Part shown: piece after piece, positions 32,541 through 40,271 of the stretch
How positions within the stretch are numbered: the stretch's first letter is position 1
How the letters are laid out: the number at the start of each line of letters is the position of its first letter
Assembly (NCBI GenBank): GCA_025356335.1
Contig: JANXUF010000003.1
Coordinates: forward strand, 1 to 40,271
Source of the DNA: Actinomycetes bacterium
GTDB taxonomy: Bacteria > Actinomycetota > Acidimicrobiia > Acidimicrobiales > Ilumatobacteraceae
DNA length: 40,271 bases
Direction: 5' to 3'
Made by a program: the position numbers and the translations under genes
The notes under the pieces: generated by a model
The model's input: the letters and a program-made list of their open reading frames with translations, nothing else
Told to the model about the DNA's origin: nothing
Databases searched by the model: none

Positions 32541-33956
32541 TCAGCCGGCGAGTACCGGGATGCGGGTGATGTGACGTGCCGGCTCGATCAGTTCGACGAA
32601 GCGTCCGAGCAGGTGATGTGGTGCCGCCCCGGTGATTTCGACAGTGGCATATGTTCCGGGGCGCAACGGCTGAGGGGCGACGAAGTGGACGAGCTTGTTC
32701 TGACGGGTCCTGGCGCTCGACTGAGCAACGTCCTTGCGGCTCAGGCCTTCGACGAGGACCTCCTCGATGCGTCCGATTCGAGCCTGATGCTTGAGGAGCG
32801 CACTGTGTTCGACGACGATGTGCAGCCGTTCGAAGCGATCCTTGATCACAGCCGGATCGACGAAACGGTCGTGCATCGATGCAGCCTCGGTTCCGCCGCG
32901 AGGCGAGAAGATGAACGTGTAGGCGTAGTCGTATTCGGCAGCGGCGGCGACTTCGAGGGTCTCGTCGAAGTTCGCTTCCGTCTCACCAGGAAAGCCGACG
33001 ATGATGTCGGTGCTGACGGCGAGATCCGGGATCGCCGCACGAGCGGCCCCGAGGCGGTCCAGGTAACGCTCCGCTGTGTAGCCGCGATGCATCGCCGAAA
33101 GTACAGCATCGCTGCCGGACTGCAACGGATAGTGCAGATGTTCACAGATCGCCGGGACAGCAGCCATCGCTGCAAATGTCTCGGCGCGCATGTCCTTGGG
33201 ATGCGGGCTGGTGAAGCGGACCCGCCGGATACCGGGGACAGCGCCGACAGCGGTGAGCAGTTCAGCGAACTGTGGCTGCACACGGCGATCGTCGCCAAGG
33301 CGTCTGGCAGCGAGCGACAGATCGCGGCCGTAGCTGTTGACGTTCTGGCCGAGCAGCGTCACTTCGGTCACGCCCTGTTGCGCCAACACTTCGACCTCAG
33401 TGACGATGTCGGTGAATGGTCGGCTGATCTCCTTGCCGCGAACGGCGGGGACGATGCAGAACGCACACGAGTTGTCACACCCGATCTGGATCGTCACCCA
33501 CGCGTTGTACGAGGTTTCACGGCGTGCGGGCAATGCAGAGGGGAACATCGCATGGTCATCGATCACTGCCTCGTCGAAGATCTCGGTGATCGGCCCACGG
33601 GTACGTGCGTATTCGGTCAGTTCACTGACACGGTGCACGTTGTGGGTGCCGAGGACGACATCGACGTAGGGCGCCTTCGTCTGTACGAGGTCGCGGTCCT
33701 TCTGGGCGAGACAACCGGCGACAACGATCTGGCGGCCCTCTTTGGCGTTCTTCCACGTCTTGAGATGGCCGAGCGTCCCGTAGAGCTTGTTGTCGGCATT
33801 CTCACGAATGCAGCAGGTGTTCAACACGACCACGTCGGCGTCCTCGTCATTCTCGACGACGTGCATGCCGTCAGCTGACAGCAGGCCGGAGATCCGCTCC
33901 GAGTCGTGCTCGTTCATCTGGCACCCGAAGGTCCGCACGACATAGTTCCGGGTCAC
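32541..33956 (-). CDS. miaB: tRNA-2-methylthio-N6-dimethylallyladenosine synthase
   Basis: MiaB is a radical-SAM methylthiotransferase acting on i6A37. The N-terminal cluster cysteines are Cys12 (RTFGCQMNEHDSE), Cys48 (LNTCCIRENA) and Cys82 (AGCLAQ). The SAM cluster is CDNSCAFC (Cys160, 164, 167), followed by the barrel (LLGQNVNSYGRD, STDIIVGFPGETE) and the C-terminal TRAM domain (RKDVAQSSARTRQNKLVHF). GTG 33956 is chosen; the only earlier option is a TTG three codons upstream. Length is 471. Confidence 0.96.
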   Translation of the reverse strand: MTRNYVVRTFGCQMNEHDSERISGLLSADGMHVVENDEDADVVVLNTCCIRENADNKLYGTLGHLKTWKNAKEGRQIVVAGCLAQKDRDLVQTKAPYVDVVLGTHNVHRVSELTEYARTRGPITEIFDEAVIDDHAMFPSALPARRETSYNAWVTIQIGCDNSCAFCIVPAVRGKEISRPFTDIVTEVEVLAQQGVTEVTLLGQNVNSYGRDLSLAARRLGDDRRVQPQFAELLTAVGAVPGIRRVRFTSPHPKDMRAETFAAMAAVPAICEHLHYPLQSGSDAVLSAMHRGYTAERYLDRLGAARAAIPDLAVSTDIIVGFPGETEANFDETLEVAAAAEYDYAYTFIFSPRGGTEAASMHDRFVDPAVIKDRFERLHIVVEHSALLKHQARIGRIEEVLVEGLSRKDVAQSSARTRQNKLVHFVAPQPLRPGTYATVEITGAAPHHLLGRFVELIEPARHITRIPVLAG

Positions 33957-34004
33957 GGGCCCCAAGGCTAGTGGTCCAGACGTTCACCAACCTTCGCGAG
34001 TGCG

Positions 34005-34436
34005 TCAGATCAGCGGTAGATCGAGGCGGCCGTCTGGAGTCATCACGAAGTATGGGTTGTGGGCGATCTCCCAGAGGTGGTCGTCGAGATCGGCGACGTA
34101 GGAGGTATAGCCGCCCCAGAACGCCGTCTCCGGCGCACGCACCGCAGTACCGCCAGCAGCGAGCCACTCGGCATAGACAGCATCGACATCGTCACGAGAG
34201 TCGAGGTTGATCGCCAACGACACGCCACGGAACCCACTGCCTTCCGAGTCCACATGCGCATCCTCTGCCAGGTCAGCCCATCCGAACAGGCTGAGCACGA
34301 CACCGGACAACTGCAAGAACGTCACCCCGTCGGTGGAAGCCGTTGCCGGCTTCCACCCCAGGGATGTGTAGAACGCCGTGGCCCGAGCGACGTCGCTGAC
34401 GCCGATGGTTACCAACGTCAGCCGTGCCGGAATCAT
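34005..34436 (-). CDS. VOC (glyoxalase/bleomycin-resistance) family protein
   Basis: The 143-residue protein starts LTLVTIGVSDVARATAFYTSLGW and ends ADLDDHLWEIAHNPYF, a complete vicinal-oxygen-chelate unit of two beta-alpha-beta-beta-beta modules. Usual metal positions are partly present: a Glu near the end (WEIAHNP), but no histidine at the first ligand position (LTLVTIGV). Metal binding is therefore uncertain. Members include glyoxalases, fosfomycin- and bleomycin-resistance proteins and extradiol dioxygenases. It sits 22 bases after recA, where recX would normally be, and 48 bases before miaB, so it is probably in the recA transcript. Confidence 0.88.
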   Translation of the reverse strand: MIPARLTLVTIGVSDVARATAFYTSLGWKPATASTDGVTFLQLSGVVLSLFGWADLAEDAHVDSEGSGFRGVSLAINLDSRDDVDAVYAEWLAAGGTAVRAPETAFWGGYTSYVADLDDHLWEIAHNPYFVMTPDGRLDLPLI

Positions 34437-34458
34437 CGTTCGAACGGACTGTTCCGAC

Positions 34459-35499
34459 TCAATCGAGACTGATCGGACTGTCGTCCGCCAGAGTGAACGG
34501 TTCGACCGGACCGTTGAGACCGGACGCCGTCTTCACTCGATCAGCGACTTCGACCATGATCTCCGGGTTGTTGGACAGGAAGTTCTTGGCGTTCTCACGC
34601 CCCTGACCCATCTGCTCACCGTCGTAGGTGAACCATGCGCCACTCTTCTTGACGATGCCCAACTCGACAGCGAGATCGAGCACTGAACCTTCACGACTGA
34701 TGCCCTTGCCGTACATGATGTCGAACTCCGCCTGCTTGAACGGCGGCGAGACCTTGTTCTTGACGACCTTGACACGAGTACGGGACCCGACGACTTCGGC
34801 GCCATCCTTGATGGACTCGATGCGCCTGATATCGAGCCGCACGGAGCTGTAGAACTTCAGCGCGCGGCCGCCAGGTGTGGTTTCGGGCGAACCGAACATC
34901 ACACCGATCTTCTCTCGCAACTGGTTGATGAAGATGGCGATCGTGTTCGTCTTGTTCAGCGAACCGGTCAACTTGCGTAGCGCCTGACTCATCAGGCGAG
35001 CCTGCAAACCGACGTGTGTATCGCCCATGTCGCCTTCGATCTCGGCGCGTGGCGTCAGGGCGGCGACGGAGTCGATGACGACTACATCGATGGCGCCAGA
35101 GCGCACCAGCATGTCGACGATCTCCAGCGCCTGCTCACCAGTGTCCGGCTGCGAGATCAGCAGCTGGTCGATGTCGACGCCGATGGCTGCTGCGTAGATC
35201 GGATCCATGGCGTGCTCTGCATCGACATAGGCGCAGATACCTCCATTGCGCTGCGCCTCGGCAACGACGTGCATCGCCAACGTCGACTTACCAGAGGATT
35301 CCGGGCCGAAGATCTCGACGACACGGCCACGGGGCAGTCCACCGATCCCGAGCGCCACGTCCAATGCCAGCGCGCCAGTCGGCACGGCTTCGATCCCGAG
35401 CGACGTCTTGTCGCCCATTCGCATGATCGACCCTTTGCCGAACTGCTTGTCGATCTGTGCCAGCGCCATATCGAGTGCTTTTTCGCGGTCTGTTCCCAT
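34459..35499 (-). CDS. recA: Recombinase RecA
   Basis: RecA forms filaments on single-stranded DNA, drives strand exchange and triggers LexA self-cleavage. The Walker [10 protein letters not shown] is at residues 65-73. [15 protein letters not shown] [34 protein letters not shown] (Walker B and loop 1) and the [26 protein letters not shown] loop 2 are intact. Length is 346 from ATG 35499. A GTG three codons upstream (35508) stands only 2 bases from GGAAGG and is less likely. No intein is present. Two SOS boxes lie upstream. Confidence 0.98.
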   Translation of the reverse strand: MGTDREKALDMALAQIDKQFGKGSIMRMGDKTSLGIEAVPTGALALDVALGIGGLPRGRVVEIFGPESSGKSTLAMHVVAEAQRNGGICAYVDAEHAMDPIYAAAIGVDIDQLLISQPDTGEQALEIVDMLVRSGAIDVVVIDSVAALTPRAEIEGDMGDTHVGLQARLMSQALRKLTGSLNKTNTIAIFINQLREKIGVMFGSPETTPGGRALKFYSSVRLDIRRIESIKDGAEVVGSRTRVKVVKNKVSPPFKQAEFDIMYGKGISREGSVLDLAVELGIVKKSGAWFTYDGEQMGQGRENAKNFLSNNPEIMVEVADRVKTASGLNGPVEPFTLADDSPISLD

Positions 35500-35644
35500 G
35501 TCGTTCACGTCCTTCCGCCCCTACGGGCCCTGCCTGTCCAGTACTGCCGGGAGCGTCGCTCCGATGTCTTCAACGAACCATACGGAAGGGGTGTAACAGA
35601 GTTTCCGGATGCCTTCCGAGCCGCCTTGTTGAGCGAACGACAGG

Positions 35645-35698
35645 AGTGTAGTTCCGAACGTCCGTTCGTTGCAAGCACCAAAGCGAACAATCGTTCAG
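35645..35698 (-). promoter_or_regulatory. recA promoter with two LexA boxes
   Basis: The -10 TACACT is at 35645-35650 and the -35 TTGCAA at 35669-35674, with an 18-base spacer. The perfect box CGAACGTCCGTTCG (35655-35668) fills the spacer and a second GAAC-AATC-GTTC lies at about 35686-35697. LexA bound there would block polymerase. The second box touches the 3' end of the DUF983 gene. The mRNA leader is about 140 bases. Confidence 0.88.
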
Positions 35699-36102
35699 GC
35701 GGGTGGGAGCGGCGTGTATTCCCCCGGATCGAGCTTGTTCATCGTCAGGTCACACGCCGACCACATCGTATGGGTGATGGGGAAGATGAGGATCGGCACG
35801 AGGAGTCCGACGGCGACCAGCGCGACCATCAGGGGCGTCACCGGAATGTCTGGCAACGTCGCCAGCGTCACCGTCAGCACGGTCGCCGCAATCAAGCCGA
35901 AGGTGATGATGATGTTGATCGTCATCGATCCGGTCTCGAAGCCGACATTGCCGCGTTCCCACTTGAAGCCGCAGGTCCTGCACGCTTTCTCCTGCTTGAA
36001 CCATCCGGAGAACCAGGCGCGACGGCCGTTGCACAGCGGGCAGTGCAAACGGACGCCACGCCACATCATCGTCAGAAATCCTGGCTGCACGTATGGACTC
36101 AT
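35695..36102 (-). CDS. DUF983 family membrane protein
   Basis: The 135-residue protein starts with a zinc-ribbon-like pair (HCPLCNGRRAWFSGWFK and ACRTCGFKWER, four cysteines). Two membrane helices follow (INIIITFGLIAATVLTVTLA and PLMVALVAVGLLVPILIFPI). It ends CDLTMNKLDPGEYTPL. This matches DUF983, whose role is unknown; some members neighbour cytochrome oxidase assembly genes. It is upstream of recA on the same strand, and its stop overlaps the distal SOS box. Confidence 0.85.
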   Translation of the reverse strand: MSPYVQPGFLTMMWRGVRLHCPLCNGRRAWFSGWFKQEKACRTCGFKWERGNVGFETGSMTINIIITFGLIAATVLTVTLATLPDIPVTPLMVALVAVGLLVPILIFPITHTMWSACDLTMNKLDPGEYTPLPPA

Positions 36103-36161
36103 CGTCTGTCGTCACTCGATCTACGGTTGCTCATCACAGCCTATTGAAACGACTCGACGGC

Positions 36162-37532
36162 TCAGGCCACCAGTTCGTCGACGAATTCACCGAAGACTCT
36201 GGCGTACATCATCGCGTCGGCTTCGGTGTGCATGATCGAAATCAGCCACTGCTCGTCGAGTCCCGGCGGCAACAGCACCCCGCGGTTGATCCCATGGATC
36301 CATTGGGCGAAGGCGAGGTCGAAGTTGGTCTCCTTGTAGTCGCGATAGTTCCGGATCGGCTCTGCAGCCCAAGTGATGCACGCTTTGGCACCGAGTTGGA
36401 CGGTGTGGGCGACGAGCGAATTGTCAGCGATGATCGTGTCGCACGCAGCACGGAGCCGGGCATTTCGGTCGATGGCGTCCTGCGTCGCTTCGGGCGTGCA
36501 GACCTGGCTGAGAACGGCCTTCGTTGCCGCCATCACCAGCGGGTTGCCGTTGTACGTGCCCAGGTGGAGCACCTTGCCGGAGGTGATGATGTCCATGTAC
36601 TCCTGGCGGCCGCCGAAGGCCCCAACAGGGAGGCCGCCGCCGACCGACTTGGCGAGGGCGACAAGGTCTGGTAGCACGCCGAAATGGCCGGTTGCGCCAC
36701 TCCAGCCAGCGGTGATTCCCGTCTTCACCTCGTCGAAGATCAGCAACGTTCCGTACTTCTGGGTGATCTCGCGGACCGCCTGCAGGTAGCCGGGCTGCGG
36801 GAGGCAGATGCCGATGTTCTCCATCGCCGGCTCGACGATGAAGGCGGCGACGTCTCCGTCCTTCAGTGCTCGCTCGAGCGCTTCGGGGTTGTTGTAGGGA
36901 ATGACCTTCGTGTCGGCAAGCACCGCTCGGGTGATGCCGGCGGTGCCCGGTATCGCGATCGGGTTGTCAGCTGGGCCGGCTTCGGAGACCGGAGGTTTCA
37001 TCGAGATCATGACCTCGTCGTGATGACCGTGATAGCCGCCCTCGACCTTGACGATCTTCTCCCGGCCGGTCACGCCACGCGCTACGCGGATGGCATCCAT
37101 CGTCGCCTCGGTTCCCGAGTTGGTGAAGCGCCACATCGGCAATCCGTAACGCTCGCCGAGCATCTCGGCGACTTCGGCGTTGCTCTCGCAGGGCGTCACG
37201 AACAGGGTTCCGTTGTCGAGTTGTTCTGAAACCGCAGCACGCACCATCGGGTTCATGTGTCCGGCGAACAACGCGCCAAATCCCATGTCGTAATCGACGT
37301 ACTGATTGCCGTCGACGTCCTCCATATACGCTGCCCACGCCTTGCGGACGACGACGGGGTGCGGGTCGTATGCCTGAAAACTCGACGGCACCCCTAACGG
37401 CATCACCTTACGTGCACGATCAGTCGCCCGCTGTGAACCGGTGGTGCGGCCGGCGTACACCCGCAGTTCACGGGCAGTGATATCACGCGCACGGGCGCTC
37501 AGGTCAAGTATTGTGGAATTCGCAGCAGTCAT
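36162..37532 (-). CDS. Glutamate-1-semialdehyde 2,1-aminomutase-like class III aminotransferase
   Basis: Family members are PLP enzymes; HemL itself converts glutamate-1-semialdehyde to 5-aminolevulinate for haem and corrin synthesis. The 456-residue protein has RFTNSGTEATMDAIRVARG, YHGHHDEVM, the cofactor Asp267 in LLIFDEVKTG and the Schiff-base Lys295 in LAKSVGGGLPVGAFGG. The HemL hallmark GGGLPVGAFGG is present, but the N-terminal 55 residues and the LFVTPCESN region differ from typical HemL. A related aminotransferase is therefore possible. ATG 37532 has GGAG 6 bases upstream; the longer frame to 37679 is not conserved. No other hem gene is nearby. Confidence 0.85.
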   Translation of the reverse strand: MTAANSTILDLSARARDITARELRVYAGRTTGSQRATDRARKVMPLGVPSSFQAYDPHPVVVRKAWAAYMEDVDGNQYVDYDMGFGALFAGHMNPMVRAAVSEQLDNGTLFVTPCESNAEVAEMLGERYGLPMWRFTNSGTEATMDAIRVARGVTGREKIVKVEGGYHGHHDEVMISMKPPVSEAGPADNPIAIPGTAGITRAVLADTKVIPYNNPEALERALKDGDVAAFIVEPAMENIGICLPQPGYLQAVREITQKYGTLLIFDEVKTGITAGWSGATGHFGVLPDLVALAKSVGGGLPVGAFGGRQEYMDIITSGKVLHLGTYNGNPLVMAATKAVLSQVCTPEATQDAIDRNARLRAACDTIIADNSLVAHTVQLGAKACITWAAEPIRNYRDYKETNFDLAFAQWIHGINRGVLLPPGLDEQWLISIMHTEADAMMYARVFGEFVDELVA

Positions 37533-37759
37533 GAGTCTCTCCGATGGAATGCGTTGCATGAAGCCTAGCGCACAACGGTTTCCTCCGTGAACAACGATTG
37601 TCAGGCGACGTTTGCGGCCATCCGCCGGAGTTGCCATCGAGCAACTCGACTGAGGAACACGGCTCGGGGTATGGCACACTGTGACGTCCTCGCGGGCCGC
37701 AAGGTCCAGAGGATTGCGAGTCGATCGCGCTCGATGGCGCTACGCTCATCGGCCGCAAT

Positions 37760-37831
37760 GCCCCTCTAGCTCAATGGCAGAGCAACGGACTCTTAATCCG
37801 CAGGTTGACAGTTCGAATCTGTCGGGGGGCA
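37760..37831 (+). tRNA. tRNA-Lys (anticodon CUU)
   Basis: The acceptor stem GCCCCTC/GGGGGGC (one G-U pair), D-stem GCTC/GAGC, anticodon loop CTCTTAA with CTT at the anticodon, and T-arm GACAG-TTCGAAT-CTGTC form a normal cloverleaf. There is one A-C mismatch at the top of the anticodon stem. The discriminator is A37831, and the CCA end is encoded at 37832-37834. Confidence 0.96.
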
Positions 37832-37941
37832 CCAAGAAAGACCAGCTCAGCGGCTACTTGCTGATGGTTTGACTTCAAACAAAGTGCCATCTTTGGTGCC
37901 ATTCGTCCAAGCGATAGACTGTCGACAGACCGCCGGCAGTG

Positions 37942-37969
37942 CTGCAGGCTGATTCCGAGCAGCCTGCAG
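37942..37969. terminator. Perfect 10-bp hairpin
   Basis: CTGCAGGCTG (37942-37951) and CAGCCTGCAG (37960-37969) pair around an 8-base loop. It lies directly after the stop of the 17-codon minus-strand frame and 110 bases after the tRNA, so it could end either transcript. Confidence 0.5.
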
Positions 37970-37971
37970 TG

Positions 37972-38025
37972 TCAGCGTCCTCGATCGCCAGAGTCGGCGG
38001 TAGTTCTCTGCGCATGTGGAGTCAT
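37972..38025 (-). CDS. Possible 17-codon minigene with strong ribosome-binding site
   Basis: ATG 38025 is preceded by AGGAGG with 8-base spacing, the best ribosome-binding site in this stretch. It encodes MTPHAQRTTADSGDRGR and stops at 37972, three bases before a perfect hairpin. It may be a leader peptide or the remnant of a larger gene cut short by mutation. No homology is recognised. Confidence 0.3.
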   Translation of the reverse strand: MTPHAQRTTADSGDRGR

Positions 38026-38486
38026 CTGTGTTTCCTCCTCGTTCGATGTTCAATAACCCGTAGAAGGGGCACCTTCTCTCATCCGCGTCACAAAGATTTC
38101 TGGGACGTCGCCGTCGGGCATCAGAACCGGCTCGACACGATCGCCAAGATGGGCGGTTCGACCTACGCCACGACCAGGGACCGTTTCGACCTTGGCCGCC
38201 CCAGCTGAACGCGACGAATCTCGTCACTCGTCGATCGCCCTCAGAATTTCGACGACGAGCCTTCGCGACGTCCTCGTGAAACCTTTCGCCGAGATACGGA
38301 CGATAGCGGGGTGGAATCCACCTCTCGGCAGGACAGAACGTCACGACGATTCCGATGGGATGCAAAGGCCCAAACAGTCAGCGCGTCCGATGCGTGATCA
38401 GCAGCCGTCATCGCAGCTGATCTGGAAGTCCTGGTCCCTGCTGATGGAATCCCTCAGCAGCGGATCCCAGCGCATCGGATCAACGA

Positions 38487-40193
38487 TCAATGGTTGGCGA
38501 CCGTAACCGTATCGACGCCCGAGCGAAGGAGTCGGCCGGGCAGCTTGTCGGTGTACTCCCCGTCGATGACGACCTCGTCCCCGGCGACGAAGACACGATG
38601 AATCCCGACGGCCTCAGTGGTCAGATGCATCGCTTCGCCGGGCCAATCGGTCATCGGGTGCATGCGGGTCGGCGCGATCTCGCCTGGATCGAACAGCACC
38701 ATGTCGGCCCATGCACCCGGACGCAGCACTCCCCGATCGATCAGGCCGCAACTCGTCGCCGGCACCTCGGTCAAGCAGTGAATCGCCGCCTCGAGGGTCA
38801 TGAGCGCGTCGTTGCGAACCAGTTCGGCCAGCAGCCGAGTCCCGAAGTCCGCACCGACAAACGAGTCGATGTGGGCGCCGGCGTCCGAGGCGCCGATCAC
38901 CACGTGGTCCTCGCCCAGCAGTTTGGCCTGTAACGCCCGGTCGTCTCCGCCGTCGCTTTGGTCGGCACTGAAGGCGATGTCGAGCTGGGCTTCGGCAGCG
39001 AGTACCAGCGCCATGTCGAAGGCCTCGTAGCCGCGCTCGGCGCCGATGTCGGCAACACGTCGGCCGACAGATTCAGCCATCGATTCGACACCGCAGTCGT
39101 TGACCACGAAACGCTCCCACCGCTCCGCGCCTTCGTGGCGGGTGTCGGTCACGCGGTCGCGCTCGAGCGCGTCTCGCAGCTCGGCACGGACTGCAGGATC
39201 GAGGAATGCTGCAATCTTTTCCGGTTGCGTCAGTTCGAGGATGCGCGACCACGGGTCCGGCAGATTGCGCAACAACAACCCGTCGCCGAACGACAGGCGG
39301 ATCGGGATTCCGGCGGTCAGGAACATCTGACCCCACAGCCGTCCGCCGGCACGTTCGGCCTCGATCGCGACGTCGGTGTCGCCGGGGGCCCGAACGAGCA
39401 GGTAGGTGACGGGCCGGTTGGACGTGATCGACATATCGGCGACCAACGCTCCGTGCTCGGCAGTCATCGGTGCCTGGGTCGGCGTGATCTGCATCCATGT
39501 ACCTGCGTGGCGCCCGCACACGGCCGCCAGCGCGCGGATCTCGTCGTAATCTGCCGCCTGCGGCGGCGTGGGGCGACCGTCGCCGTCGACGTGCGACTTC
39601 TGAATCGCCGTTGCAAAGCCCATACCGCCGGCCGCCAGCGACTCGTCGAGCAGCGCACACATCTCCTCGATCTGCTCCGGCGTCGCCTTGTCCGTGGTGG
39701 CCGAGGGACCCATCACCGCACGACGAATCGGCGAATGCCCGACGTAGAAGCCGATGTTGATGCCGAGCGGGCCTTCGACCACTTTCAGATAGTCGCCGAA
39801 GCTCTCCCACGAGATATCGACACCCGACTGGAGCGCCGCCATCGGTACGCCTTCGACCCTGGCCAACAACGACAGCAGCCAGTCGCGGTCCTGCGGCTTG
39901 ACCGGCCCGAGGCTGTAGCCGCAGTTGCCGGCGATGACGGTGGTGACTCCGTGCAACGGCGACGGCTTCAGCTGACGGTCCCACAACACCTGCGCGTCGT
40001 AGTGCGTGTGCAGGTCGATGAACCCTGGCGCCACGATCAGGCCCTTGGCATCGATCTCTTCTCTTGCCTGTCCTTCGGCAATGCGACCGATCTTCGCGAT
40101 CAGGCCATCGTTGATGCCGATATCGCCGCGAAACCGGGGTGCCCGCGTGCCGTCGATGATCATGCCGCCGCGGATTACCTTGTCATAGCGCAC
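38487..40193 (-). CDS. N-acyl-D-amino-acid deacylase-type amidohydrolase
   Basis: The 568-residue protein belongs to the amidohydrolase superfamily (family 3, D-aminoacylase-like) that hydrolyses N-acyl amino acids and related amides with zinc. Evidence: the N-terminal beta-sandwich start KVIRGGMIIDGTRAPRF, metal-binding FIDLHTHYDAQ (His62, His64), the family cysteine in TTVIAGNCGYSLGP (Cys90), GFYVGHSPIRRAVMG, IGASDAGAH with the catalytic Asp, and the closing RPGAWADMVLFDPGEI. Substrate is not predictable. GTG 40193 is selected because AGGAG lies 6 bases upstream; ATG 40217 would add 8 residues. An exact LexA-type box stands 39 bases before it. Confidence 0.9.
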   Translation of the reverse strand: MRYDKVIRGGMIIDGTRAPRFRGDIGINDGLIAKIGRIAEGQAREEIDAKGLIVAPGFIDLHTHYDAQVLWDRQLKPSPLHGVTTVIAGNCGYSLGPVKPQDRDWLLSLLARVEGVPMAALQSGVDISWESFGDYLKVVEGPLGINIGFYVGHSPIRRAVMGPSATTDKATPEQIEEMCALLDESLAAGGMGFATAIQKSHVDGDGRPTPPQAADYDEIRALAAVCGRHAGTWMQITPTQAPMTAEHGALVADMSITSNRPVTYLLVRAPGDTDVAIEAERAGGRLWGQMFLTAGIPIRLSFGDGLLLRNLPDPWSRILELTQPEKIAAFLDPAVRAELRDALERDRVTDTRHEGAERWERFVVNDCGVESMAESVGRRVADIGAERGYEAFDMALVLAAEAQLDIAFSADQSDGGDDRALQAKLLGEDHVVIGASDAGAHIDSFVGADFGTRLLAELVRNDALMTLEAAIHCLTEVPATSCGLIDRGVLRPGAWADMVLFDPGEIAPTRMHPMTDWPGEAMHLTTEAVGIHRVFVAGDEVVIDGEYTDKLPGRLLRSGVDTVTVANH

Positions 40194-40231
40194 TGGAATC
40201 TCCTGTTTAACGTACATCGCGCGAACTTCTT

Positions 40232-40243
40232 GAACGAACGTTC
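40232..40243. promoter_or_regulatory. LexA-box-like site before the amidohydrolase
   Basis: GAACGAACGTTC is an exact GAAC-N4-GTTC match. On the minus strand a possible -10 TACGTT (40209-40214) follows, so the site would fall near the -35. A chance match is possible, as about 0.6 exact matches are expected at random in a window of this size. Confidence 0.45.
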
Positions 40244-40271
40244 GCACAAACCCGCCGGAACGTCAACTGGG

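Larger units (their letters stand above)
37835..38486. other. Gene-poor stretch downstream of tRNA-Lys
   Basis: No convincing gene is found in about 650 bases. Features seen are a 10-bp hairpin (37942-37969), a 17-codon minus-strand frame with a strong ribosome-binding site, a small palindrome AGAAGG-GGCA-CCTTCT (38062-38077) and arginine-rich read-through frames. A location 3' of a tRNA gene is typical of old integration events, but no integrase remnant can be demonstrated. Confidence 0.5.

Noticed and set aside
34437..34455. LexA box between recA and the VOC gene
   Set aside because: GAAC and GTTC are separated by five bases rather than four, so it misses the consensus.
37824..38073. Attachment-site direct repeat from the tRNA-Lys 3' end
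   Set aside because: Only GGGGCACC (8 bases) is shared with 38066-38073, too short for a tRNA attachment site.
37847..38365. Degraded integrase on the minus strand beside tRNA-Lys
   Set aside because: The 172-codon frame ends NGTKDGTLFEV, faintly like integrase tails, but no catalytic Arg/His/Tyr motifs are present in any frame.

Overview
The window looks like chromosomal DNA of a high-GC actinobacterium, most likely of the class Acidimicrobiia. The evidence is gene content and order: nadD / LytR-CpsA-Psr-like / rsfS; recA / miaB / miaA / dapF / hflX; lexA diverging from a LysM gene with nrdR beside it; a class II (AroG-type) DAHP synthase; a B12-dependent class II ribonucleotide reductase; and LexA boxes of the GAAC-N4-GTTC type. 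The class assignment is inference; the phylum is well supported. Several genes appear to start without a leader, with a TANNNT -10 hexamer 6 or 7 bases before the start codon.

Layout. 1-2751 (+): a truncated secreted protein, a lipoprotein and a full-length paralog of the first protein. 2919-5343 (-): nadD, an LCP/LytR_C-like protein and rsfS, joined by 4-base stop/start overlaps. 5825-9112 (+): a primary-type sigma factor, DAHP synthase and a beta-lactamase-fold serine hydrolase. 9221-12796: a thiolase diverging from a pirin, then a PIG-L deacetylase and thymidine kinase. 13006-17172: a possible small leader ORF and a hemolysin III-type membrane protein (+), an ATP-dependent DNA ligase (-), and two overlapping ferritin-like genes, the second a Tat lipoprotein (+). 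17173-17466 is a non-coding, inverted-repeat-flanked block. 17467-20328 (-) is nrdJ with an NrdR-box promoter. 20329-20875 holds that promoter and a 120-base inverted-repeat element. 20876-23312 (-) is a molybdopterin oxidoreductase broken by three single-base frameshifts; a RibD-type reductase diverges from it.

23997-25821 is a DNA-damage and nucleotide-control cluster: nrdR, a LysM membrane protein and lexA, with four LexA boxes between the last two. 25852-35499 is a long minus-strand run, in transcription order recA, VOC protein, miaB, miaA, dapF, hflX, dapC, a proline/glutamine-rich membrane protein and dapE. It joins DNA repair, tRNA modification, ribosome rescue and diaminopimelate synthesis. 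recX, usually after recA in this order, is missing and a VOC gene sits there. The rest is a DUF983 protein, a glutamate-1-semialdehyde aminomutase-like enzyme, tRNA-Lys(CUU), about 650 bases without a convincing gene, and an N-acyl-D-amino-acid deacylase-type amidohydrolase.

Two regulatory circuits can be read directly. LexA boxes lie at lexA/LysM and at recA, with a further exact match before the last gene. NrdR boxes lie before nrdJ, and nrdR itself is in the window. No CRISPR array, insertion sequence, rRNA gene or intact prophage was seen. The most unusual items are the frameshifted oxidoreductase, the 13-bp inverted-repeat element before nrdJ, the duplicated secreted-protein module, and a primary-type sigma factor with a non-canonical -35-recognition helix.
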